From: Spirochaetaceae bacterium
GTDB taxonomy: Bacteria; Spirochaetota; Spirochaetia; Treponematales; Breznakiellaceae
Length of the DNA stretch: 5,299 nucleotides
NCBI GenBank assembly: GCA_031258335.1
Contig: JAIRMY010000191.1
Span: forward strand, 1 to 5,299
Reading direction: 5' to 3'
Under the pieces are notes generated by a model. That model made no database searches and was not told where the DNA came from. It saw only the letters and a program-made list of their open reading frames with translations. The stretch's first letter is position 1. Each line of letters starts with the position of its first letter. Shown here piece by piece: positions 1 through 4,535 of the stretch. Both the position numbers and the translations under genes were made by a program.

Positions 1-17
1 CTCCCCCGTAGGGGGAG
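1..17. repeat. GC-rich hairpin at window edge
   Basis: A perfect 7-bp inverted repeat (CTCCCCC at 1-7, GGGGGAG at 11-17) with a 3-base loop. It may end a gene lying upstream of the window. No T-rich run follows on the plus strand, so it does not meet the usual form of an intrinsic terminator. The hairpin is clear; its role is unknown. Confidence 0.5.
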
Positions 18-30
18 GGCGTTGTAATTG

Positions 31-50
31 CGCCTTGACACGCCTTGACA
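31..50. repeat. Tandem 10-bp direct repeat with TTGACA motifs
   Basis: Two exact copies of CGCCTTGACA lie head to tail at 31-40 and 41-50, with a partial third copy (GGCTTGACG) at 55-63. Each contains a sequence equal or close to the sigma-70 -35 hexamer TTGACA. The repeat is seen directly; any promoter role is inferred. Confidence 0.6.
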
Positions 51-57
51 TTCAGGC

Positions 58-86
58 TTGACGCTCAAAGCTGAACTGTGTAAACT
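58..86 (+). promoter_or_regulatory. Possible sigma-70 promoter
   Basis: TTGACG at 58-63 (5 of 6 matches to the -35 consensus) is followed after exactly 17 bases by TAAACT at 81-86 (4 of 6 matches to TATAAT). It would transcribe toward the small ORF at 94 and the C tract. The -10 is weak, and the two upstream TTGACA copies have no -10 at correct spacing, so this is a tentative call. Confidence 0.3.
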
Positions 87-93
87 ATCCCCT

Positions 94-216
94 ATGTTTA
101 AGCAACCGGTTAAACAACCATTGAATACGCGGGGCCTTATGACTACAGAATATTTCTCCGTGCCGGATACAAATATTGATGTAATCCCCCCCCCCCCCAC
201 CTTTTATGTAACGTAA
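94..216 (+). CDS. Possible small ORF of 40 codons ending after a poly-C tract
   Basis: An ATG at 94 opens a 40-residue frame: a polar segment with an internal Met at residue 16, then four prolines encoded by the C run at 186-198, and a TAA at 214-216. I do not recognise the protein. No good Shine-Dalgarno sequence precedes the ATG. It could be a real small gene, the 5' remnant of a broken gene, or chance. The main reason to record it is that the homopolymer sits inside it: with 14 or 11 C instead of 13, the frame would skip its stop and run without interruption into the outer-membrane protein gene ending at 1175. A 7-bp inverted repeat (TGTTTAA at 95-101, TTAAACA at 110-116) overlaps its start. 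Confidence 0.3.
   Translation: MFKQPVKQPLNTRGLMTTEYFSVPDTNIDVIPPPPTFYVT
186..198. repeat. Homopolymeric tract of 13 C
   Basis: Thirteen consecutive C bases, read as 13 G on the minus strand. Tracts of this length slip readily during replication. In Treponema pallidum, poly-G tracts near tpr and other outer-membrane protein genes are known to vary in length and alter expression. This one lies about 260 bases upstream of the start of an outer-membrane protein gene. The tract is seen; its variability is inferred, and homopolymers this long are also prone to sequencing error. Confidence 0.85.
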
Positions 217-291
217 AAAGCGTTTTTTTCCTTGATTTATCATTTTTATCTCCATTCTTAGAGGTACTTAATTTTCACAAAATTATTTTGC

Positions 292-310
292 CCGCGGCTC
301 TGGGCCGCGG
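292..310. repeat. Palindrome 1 of leader array
   Basis: A perfect 7-bp GC stem, CCGCGGC (292-298) and GCCGCGG (304-310), with a 5-base loop. It is the first of four hairpins lying between the C tract and the outer-membrane protein gene. Confidence 0.6.
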
Positions 311-337
311 CGCCCGTCTCTGTCATTCCGGACATAC

Positions 338-361
338 ATTCCGCGTGTTACGCGGAATTTT
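338..361 (+). terminator. Terminator-like hairpin in the gene leader
   Basis: ATTCCGCGT (338-346) pairs perfectly with ACGCGGAAT (350-358) around a 3-base loop. The sequence TTTTGTT (358-364) follows on the plus strand. This looks like a weak intrinsic terminator or attenuator inside the leader of the gene starting at 462. The T run is short, so read-through would be expected. Confidence 0.4.
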
Positions 362-373
362 GTTATACAAGCG

Positions 374-407
374 GGGCTGTTTCAAAACTTCAAGTTTTAA
401 CAGTCCC
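374..407. repeat. Palindrome 3 of leader array, imperfect
   Basis: AAAACTT (384-390) faces AAGTTTT (392-398), CTGTT (377-381) faces AACAG (399-403), and GGG (374-376) faces CCC (405-407). The total is 15 pairs, with small bulges at 382-383 and 404. It resembles dispersed treponemal palindromes I have seen, but copy number in this genome cannot be checked here. Confidence 0.5.
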
Positions 408-411
408 AAAC

Positions 412-433
412 GGCGCCGTTTTGGAACGGCGCC
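412..433. repeat. Palindrome 4 of leader array, just before the RBS
   Basis: GGCGCCGTT (412-420) and AACGGCGCC (425-433) form a perfect 9-bp stem with a 4-base TTGG loop. It ends 17 bases before the AAGGAG ribosome-binding site of the gene starting at 462. A structure this stable in the mRNA leader could protect the transcript from 5' degradation or affect initiation; either role is inference. Confidence 0.6.
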
Positions 434-449
434 AAAAAATCATTGCCAC

Positions 450-455
450 AAGGAG
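450..455 (+). promoter_or_regulatory. Ribosome-binding site that fixes the 462 start
   Basis: AAGGAG lies 6 bases before the ATG at 462. The reading frame is open upstream as far as 180, but only this ATG combines a strong Shine-Dalgarno match with an immediate signal peptide. Confidence 0.85.
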
Positions 456-461
456 TATATT

Positions 462-1175
462 ATGGCAAAAAAATTTTTTCCTATATTGGTTCTGGCGGTT
501 TTTTTCGCGGGAACTCTTGCCGCGCAGGAGCGGGAACAGGAGGCGGCGCCCGCCGGGTTGTTTAGCGCCGGAGTTGGCGGGCTCATAGGCGGCGATTTTG
601 GCGGAGGCGCCGAAGGCAATGCGGACGTAGTTTCAATGAAATTCACCACGCCGTACTTCGGCGGGGGAGCTTACGCCTTTTTTGACGCTAAGTACGCGGA
701 ATTCTCGCTTGCATTCTACGGCGGAGGCGGGAAATTCAAACAGACAATGGAATACGGCGGCACGAGCCAAACAGGAGAAGTCGATTCCTCAATAACTAAC
801 TTTAACATCGGCCTGCTCGGTAAGTACCCGTTTGCGATAAACGACAAACTGGCGCTTTTCCCGCTTTTGGGCATAGATTATAGTATTTGTCTTTCCGCGA
901 AACGTGATGAAAAGGAATACAAAAACAAAGACGGGAATGATGCCTCTGGTGATTTCAGCGCGTTGTGGTTCAAGTTTGGCGGCGGCGGGGATTTTTCCCT
1001 GACAGAAAAAGTTTACCTGCGCCTCGAAGCCTTGTACGGCATAAGGCTTGCCAACAAAGCTGAAGCCGACATGGAAGACATTATAAAAGCAAGGGTTCAA
1101 GGAGTGGATATTAAGACAAAAACATTACTCGGACACGGGCTCACGGTAAAACTCGGAGTTGGCTATAGCTTCTAG
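462..1175 (+). CDS. Outer-membrane beta-barrel protein, 237 aa
   Basis: Predicted exported outer-membrane protein of the small beta-barrel type common in Treponema. Residues 1-21 form a signal peptide: lysines at 3-4, a hydrophobic core at about 5-19, and a likely cut after Ala20 or Ala21 before Gln22. The mature part has alternating short hydrophobic and glycine-rich strands (GGGAYAFFDAKY, NIGLLGKYPF, LWFKFGGGGDFSL, LYGIRLANK), and the chain ends in aromatic phenylalanine (VGYSF), as expected of a C-terminal barrel-assembly signal. About 215 mature residues would suit an 8- to 10-stranded barrel. I recognise the family pattern but no named gene. The start is set by the RBS at 450-455; starts further upstream would bury the signal peptide inside the protein. 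The leader carries four palindromes and, further up, a C13 tract, so expression may be regulated or variable. Barrel class is fairly sure; function (porin, adhesin or other) is unknown. Confidence 0.85.
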   Translation: MAKKFFPILVLAVFFAGTLAAQEREQEAAPAGLFSAGVGGLIGGDFGGGAEGNADVVSMKFTTPYFGGGAYAFFDAKYAEFSLAFYGGGGKFKQTMEYGGTSQTGEVDSSITNFNIGLLGKYPFAINDKLALFPLLGIDYSICLSAKRDEKEYKNKDGNDASGDFSALWFKFGGGGDFSLTEKVYLRLEALYGIRLANKAEADMEDIIKARVQGVDIKTKTLLGHGLTVKLGVGYSF

Positions 1176-1186
1176 CTGACCAAACC

Positions 1187-1207
1187 GGCGGCGCGGCTTG
1201 CGCCGCC
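1187..1207 (+). terminator. GC hairpin after the outer-membrane protein gene
   Basis: GGCGGCGC (1187-1194) and GCGCCGCC (1200-1207) form a perfect 8-bp stem with a 5-base loop, starting 11 bases after the TAG at 1173-1175. No T-run follows, so it may act as a 3' stabiliser or a non-canonical terminator rather than a standard intrinsic one. Confidence 0.45.
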
Positions 1208-1295
1208 ACCTCTGGACAGCGAAATGTAAACAATCATGTTATGCGAAGTGGGGACTTTACATCCAATTTCTTTCCGCATTATTTATTCCGCCTTT

Positions 1296-1322
1296 GGGGT
1301 TTAATACCCCGCCGCTTGCGGC
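1296..1322. repeat. Double mini-hairpin, possible dispersed repeat
   Basis: Two adjacent hairpins abut without a gap: GGGGT (1296-1300) with ACCCC (1306-1310), then GCCGC (1311-1315) with GCGGC (1318-1322). The block lies at the far end of the decayed ISL3 transposase on the minus strand. It resembles dispersed GC repeats in related genomes, but this is from memory and not confirmed. Confidence 0.35.
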
Positions 1323-1329
1323 AGGGAGG

Positions 1330-1759
1330 CTCATTTCCCAAAATTCTTTTCCAATCTCTATGTCCATATAAAAATCTTATTACATCTGACGCTTCATCAG
1401 TATGTGTGGGCAAATTTAAGCCGCAGCTTCTCCTTCAAAAGATATGCCTAAACAGTTTTGGATTCGACTTGGCTATCAATTCCAGCGTCGCCTCCTGACC
1501 GGCACTGAGGTTCTCCGGGTTTTTGGAGAGCGGATGCCGAGCGCATTTTACCTCTTTCCCGGGCTTCTCCTTCGCCCCTGCCGCGGTCATATCCTTGCGC
1601 TTTTTTCCCGCAGACACCGCATCGGCCTTTTTTGCCTTTCGGCTGACGTATCCTGATGACCAGGATTTCTCCGCTGTCTTTCTATTCAAAGTAGACCCGC
1701 TCGATTATGACATTCTTGACACGAAGAAGCTCCTTGAATATTGTACGAAATTGCGCGCT
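1330..1759 (-). pseudogene. Decayed ISL3-family transposase remnant
   Basis: Read on the minus strand in three frames, this stretch rebuilds pieces of an ISL3 transposase. From about 1759 to 1685 comes the N-terminus (IFKELLRVKNVIIERVYFE), broken by an in-frame TAG at 1682-1684. It continues to about 1575 with the zinc-finger segment (ILVIRIRQPKGK, then RCGVCGKKAQGYDRG; the CxxC codons are at 1619-1621 and 1610-1612). The frame then shifts straight to the late linker motif (about 1566-1437: KNPENLS, AKSNPKLFR), so the central DDE catalytic core is missing. A further one-base loss near 1445 shifts LFR into LLKEKLRLKF, after which matches fade. GGAGG at 1764-1768 (minus) is probably the old RBS. 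Total loss of the core makes it inactive. The match to ISL3 is by recognised motifs; the outer borders and terminal inverted repeats were not found, so the 1330 end is approximate. Confidence 0.7.
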
Positions 1760-1789
1760 GGAACCTCCGCTTGTTTTGGATAAAATCAC

Positions 1790-1982
1790 CTTATTATAAG
1801 CGAAACCGGCGGGCTTATTCAATTTTACCTAAAAATTTATACCCGTACATTTTAAGAAGAGTCTAATAAGAAGCAAAATAATCTTTCGTGTAAAAATATT
1901 GAAAAGGAATAAAGTAAAATAATGTAGGCGGCGAATCTTTGCGGTTTTATTTAGGAAAAATTAAAGCAAAACACGGTTTTGT
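1790..1982. other. AT-rich intergenic stretch with no gene seen
   Basis: No convincing coding frame, RNA gene or hairpin is visible. It lies between the ISL3 remnant and the lipoprotein gene and is a plausible place for that gene's promoter. The best -35 match, TTGAAA at 1899-1904, has only a poor -10 (TAATGT) at a short 15-base spacing, so no promoter is called. Confidence 0.5.
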
Positions 1983-2177
1983 GTGATAGTACAGTATGTG
2001 AAAACAACAAAGTATTCCATATCAAACGGTAAAGCAGCGGCGGGCAAGGCCCTGAGCGATTTATACAACAGCGGCGCAGGCGCACTGTACGGGGCGGATT
2101 TTTCCAAAAGCACCGAGATTCGCATAATTCTAACTAAGACGGTTGTCGAAAAGGGACAGCCGTCGAAAGGGGTATTT
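1983..2177 (+). other. Open in-frame stretch upstream of the lipoprotein start
   Basis: Sixty-five codons from a GTG at 1983 run without a stop into the lipoprotein gene. The peptide (including SDLYNSGAGALYGADF and STEIRIILTK) is not repetitive and I do not recognise it. It cannot be the natural N-terminus of the exported protein, because the lipoprotein signal starts at residue 66 of the extended frame. It may be the tail of a broken gene, a leader, or a chance opening. Confidence 0.35.
2138..2172 (+). promoter_or_regulatory. Leader hairpin and ribosome-binding site of the lipoprotein gene
   Basis: GACGGTTGTC (2138-2147) can pair with GACAGCCGTC (2155-2164) as a 10-bp stem with one G-U pair and a 7-base purine loop, GAAAAGG. 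The Shine-Dalgarno sequence AAAGGGG (2166-2172) follows one base after the stem and sits 5 bases before the ATG at 2178. The purine loop resembles the Shine-Dalgarno itself. A translational control role is possible but inferred only from position. Confidence 0.45.
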
Positions 2178-4211
2178 ATGAACGCAAGAATACGCCCTAT
2201 GGTTTTACGTCTACTTTTTTTAATCTGCGGTTTCCTAGTCTTTGTCGCCTGCGAGGAGAATAGCATTGCTAACGAGAACCCTCTAAACCAAGATGCCACG
2301 GGTGAGACGGATGAGACAGATACCGCTGATAAGGCGATACACGACATTGACCTGACAGGCTTTATTCCCGTGCCGGGATTGGAGGTTTCTCCGGTAACAA
2401 GTTTTTCCGCCATGTACTACGATGCTGCCTTGAAGTGGCGAGTGGCCAAGGCTGAAGACGTGAATGCGAGCGTGGATGAGAAGGATATGCCTATAGAAGT
2501 TTTCCAGCCATATACGTCGTATACTGTCTTCGTAACCCTGACCCGATCTTCGAGTGATATTGAATTTTCTGCCAGCGTCAACGTTACCCATGCGCAGGCC
2601 GGCCATGCTACATTCACGGGCGGCGGCGACAGCGTCTCGGGTTTCATCAGCTTCCCGCCATATATACACGACATTGACCTGACAGACTATATTCCCGTGC
2701 CGGGACCGGAGGTTTCTCCTGTAACGAGTTTTTCCACCAGTAGCTACAATGCTGCCGTGGAGTGGCGGGTGGTCGAGGCAGAAGACGTGAATGCGAGTGT
2801 GGATGAAGATGAGGATATGCCTATAGAAGTTTTCCAGCCATATACGTCGTATACTGTCTTCGTAACCCTGACCCGATCTTCGAGCGATATTGAATTCCCC
2901 GCCAGCGTCAACGTTATCCATGCACAAGGTGGACTCATTACTTTCAATGGCGGCGGCGACAGTGTCTCTGGTGTCATCAGTTTTCCACCATATATCCTCG
3001 GCGCTGACCCCGGACAGCCGGCTATCGTCGCCTTATTTTCAGGGAATTCCTCAGTGGCCATGGACAGCGCCATAGATTTGATAAAGGCGGCGGTCGTGGG
3101 TCAGTCCGCTCTGTTCATTCAGCTGAAGCTAGGGAACGAACAGGTCACGTTTGGCGCTAATGACCTCGGTACGGAAGGGTTAACACTGAATAACGAAAAC
3201 AGCCCTGCCGAGGTGATCATAGACGGCGGGGGAAGGGTGATAGACTTGACCGGGTCGCCGAGCGGCAATCCTCTCATAACCGTAGGAGAGGGCATAACGC
3301 TGACGCTGCGGAACATAACCTTTAAGGGACTGAATGACGGTAATGGGGACGTATCCAATAACAACGTATCTCTTATCAAGGTAACAACGGGAGGGCATTT
3401 CATTCTTGGAACCGGTGCGGTTATTCGGGACAACGCAACATCCGGCGGCTACGGCGGCGGCGTGTATGTGGGCGGTAGCGGTATGTTCACTATGAACGGT
3501 GGGAACATAAGTGGCAATAGAACCGCCGCCGACATTCATCTCGGCGGCGGCGTGTATGTGGGCGATAGCGGTGTGTTCACTATGAACAGCGGGAATATAA
3601 GCAACAATATCATCGGGCAAGACTTAATCCATTACTCCTACGGCGGAGGCGTGTATGTGGGCGGCTACGGAACGTTCATCATGAACGGCGGGAACATAAG
3701 CAACAATATCGTCTATGCGAGACACTACTCCTACGGCGGCGGCGTGTATGTGGGCGGCTACGGAACGTTCATCATGAACGGCGGGAACATAAACAACAAT
3801 GTTGCCTTCGGGGCCCAAGCCCCTTTTACCTTAGCCTGCGGCGGCGGCGTGTCTGTGCACGATAGCGGTACGTTCAATATGGAGGGCGGGATCATACGCA
3901 ACAATAACGTCACAGGCGTCGCCTACCCCGGCTACATAGGCGGCGGCCGCGGAGGAGGCGTGTTTGTGTTTGGTTTCAACAGCATCTTTACAAAAAACGG
4001 CTCTGCCGGCTTTATTTACGGGATAGGGGACCCAGACTTGGCAAACACTACTTTCTACGATGGCAATGCTTACTCCGCTGGCGATGTAGTCTATTATATG
4101 AAGGTGTTGTTTAATAACAATAGCGCCGATGACAAGAGACGCAACACTACGGCGGGTTCGGGCGTGAGTTTGGTTGTCAACAAGGGAATCGTTGGGTCTG
4201 GCTGGGAGTAG
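2178..4211 (+). CDS. Repetitive surface lipoprotein with right-handed beta-helix repeats, 677 aa
   Basis: Predicted lipoprotein on the cell surface or in the periplasm. Residues 1-24 are a signal (Arg4, Arg6, Arg11, then a hydrophobic core) ending in a lipobox, FVAC, with Cys25 the likely lipidated residue. A short acidic linker (to residue 53) precedes two tandem repeats (54-162 and 163-272). Each begins HDIDLT, contains PIEVFQPYTSYTVFVTLTR and ends with GGGDSVSG and FPPY; they may be Ig-like beta domains. Residues 275-425 are an entry module (IDGGGRVIDLTGSPSGNPL, GITLTLRNITFKGL) feeding a beta-helix built of GGGVYV...FTMNGGNISNN units from residue 426, degenerating by about 592. No catalytic motif, sortase signal or C-terminal barrel is visible. 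Pectin-lyase-like or Pmp-like folds of this sort often serve as adhesins, but function here is inferred. The ATG at 2178 is chosen for its RBS and signal peptide. The frame is intact. The convergent minus-strand pseudogene at 4511-5299 shares the entry module and repeat type. Confidence 0.85.
   Translation: MNARIRPMVLRLLFLICGFLVFVACEENSIANENPLNQDATGETDETDTADKAIHDIDLTGFIPVPGLEVSPVTSFSAMYYDAALKWRVAKAEDVNASVDEKDMPIEVFQPYTSYTVFVTLTRSSSDIEFSASVNVTHAQAGHATFTGGGDSVSGFISFPPYIHDIDLTDYIPVPGPEVSPVTSFSTSSYNAAVEWRVVEAEDVNASVDEDEDMPIEVFQPYTSYTVFVTLTRSSSDIEFPASVNVIHAQGGLITFNGGGDSVSGVISFPPYILGADPGQPAIVALFSGNSSVAMDSAIDLIKAAVVGQSALFIQLKLGNEQVTFGANDLGTEGLTLNNENSPAEVIIDGGGRVIDLTGSPSGNPLITVGEGITLTLRNITFKGLNDGNGDVSNNNVSLIKVTTGGHFILGTGAVIRDNATSGGYGGGVYVGGSGMFTMNGGNISGNRTAADIHLGGGVYVGDSGVFTMNSGNISNNIIGQDLIHYSYGGGVYVGGYGTFIMNGGNISNNIVYARHYSYGGGVYVGGYGTFIMNGGNINNNVAFGAQAPFTLACGGGVSVHDSGTFNMEGGIIRNNNVTGVAYPGYIGGGRGGGVFVFGFNSIFTKNGSAGFIYGIGDPDLANTTFYDGNAYSAGDVVYYMKVLFNNNSADDKRRNTTAGSGVSLVVNKGIVGSGWE
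2337..2993 (+). repeat. Two tandem repeats of 327 and 330 bp inside the lipoprotein gene
   Basis: Copy 1 spans 2337-2663 and copy 2 spans 2664-2993. They differ in length by one codon (DEKDM against DEDEDM). A block of 73 bases is identical between them (2482-2554 and 2812-2884), while the flanks have diverged. This points to recent duplication or local gene conversion. Recombination between copies would remove or add about 110 residues without breaking the frame. Confidence 0.9.
3453..3980 (+). repeat. Beta-helix repeat units in the lipoprotein gene
   Basis: Units beginning with GGG(V) codons start at 3453, 3543, 3642, 3735, 3840 and 3951, spaced 90, 99, 93, 105 and 111 bp. All spacings are multiples of three, so the frame is kept. 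The core of each encodes GGGVYV, a short turn, F.MNGG and N.I.NN. Units 3 and 4 are almost identical in DNA over about 70 bases; units 5 and 6 are progressively degenerate. Confidence 0.85.
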
Positions 4212-4240
4212 GCGCAGTAGATTAGTCCACAGAGATGGAC

Positions 4241-4259
4241 GGGCAGTCTAATGCTGCCC
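4241..4259 (+). terminator. Weak hairpin after the lipoprotein gene
   Basis: GGGCAG (4241-4246) and CTGCCC (4254-4259) form a 6-bp stem with a 7-base loop, 30 bases after the TAG at 4209-4211. AAAG, not a T-run, follows, so termination is uncertain. Confidence 0.3.
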
Positions 4260-4285
4260 AAAGCCGGGAACTGGATGTTCAACAT

Positions 4286-4511
4286 TAGACTTGTTCAATA
4301 ACATTAAATATGCTATAATAATGGCATGGGAAGGGAAAAAGAGAAGGCGAAAGATGGGACTTTTGCCTTGCCCGGAAAAAAGAAGCTGAAGAGAAAATCG
4401 GAGTCAATTCAGTACGTTGTGGTGGACGTGACGGAAAGCCCCATAAACCGCCCAAAAAGGGTCAAGAGGAGTACTATTCAGGAAAAAAAACAGCATACAC
4501 TGAAGACGCCG
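4286..4511 (+). mobile_element. IS5-type insertion-sequence remnant, left part only
   Basis: The segment appears to start at a typical IS end (AGACTTGTTCAATAAC, from about 4287) and ends inside the transposase gene at about 4508-4513, where the sequence switches to the antisense of the neighbouring surface-protein gene. No right end is present. Most of the first part of the transposase is also missing: leader-like sequence at about 4321-4340 runs straight into mid-protein codons. It is therefore a doubly deleted, immobile fragment. The left boundary is inferred, since no partner inverted repeat or target duplication can be seen. Confidence 0.6.
4291..4319 (+). promoter_or_regulatory. Strong sigma-70 promoter in the IS end
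   Basis: TTGTTC (4291-4296) and a perfect TATAAT (4314-4319) are separated by exactly 17 bases. The -35 lies in the presumed left end of the element, as in many insertion sequences. It would have driven the transposase. Now it points through the remnant into the 3' end of the minus-strand gene, so its transcript would be antisense to that gene. Confidence 0.6.
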
Positions 4512-4535
4512 TTCATAGTGAACGCACCGCCGTAG
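4326..4535 (+). pseudogene. IS5-family (DDE_Tnp_4-like) transposase fragment
   Basis: About 60 of the 69 codons match the middle of IS5-group (ISL2/IS1031-like) transposases: FALPGKKKL, then VVVDVTESPINRPK with the first catalytic aspartate (VD.TE), then QEKKQHTLKT. The normal N-terminal helical region of roughly 90-100 residues is absent, as is everything after HTLKT, including the later D and E of the catalytic triad. The last residues (IVNAPP, stop at 4533-4535) are antisense to the adjacent gene and are not transposase. The first few residues probably derive from the IS leader. No RBS is seen at 4326. It cannot be active. Confidence 0.75.

Noticed and set aside
288..461. Upstream start (TTG at 288) for the outer-membrane protein
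   Set aside because: The ATG at 462 has AAGGAG 6 bases before it and an immediate signal peptide. The extra 58 residues translate palindromes and would bury the signal peptide.
1224..1262. Inverted repeat ATGTAAA / TTTACAT
   Set aside because: Seven bases separated by 25 in AT-containing DNA is weak. It could be an IS end or binding site, but nothing else supports it.
1241..1783. Plus-strand ORFs across the ISL3 remnant
   Set aside because: They are shadows of the decayed minus-strand transposase, which explains the sequence through recognisable motifs.
1961..2413. Minus-strand ORF of 150 codons
   Set aside because: It lies opposite the leader, signal peptide and first repeat of the clear plus-strand gene and has no recognisable protein features.
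2283..2927. Minus-strand ORF of 214 codons opposite the lipoprotein gene
   Set aside because: It is antisense to the tandem repeats and open only because of their composition. It lacks an RBS, domain or signal peptide.
3180..3620. Minus-strand ORF with HTAIAHIHAAA-type repeats
   Set aside because: The repeats are the reverse translation of GGGVYV units in the real plus-strand gene.
3453..3980. Regular repeats resembling a CRISPR array
   Set aside because: Units are 90-111 bp, all multiples of three, imperfect, and encode a continuous beta-helix repeat. There are no short identical repeats with unique spacers.
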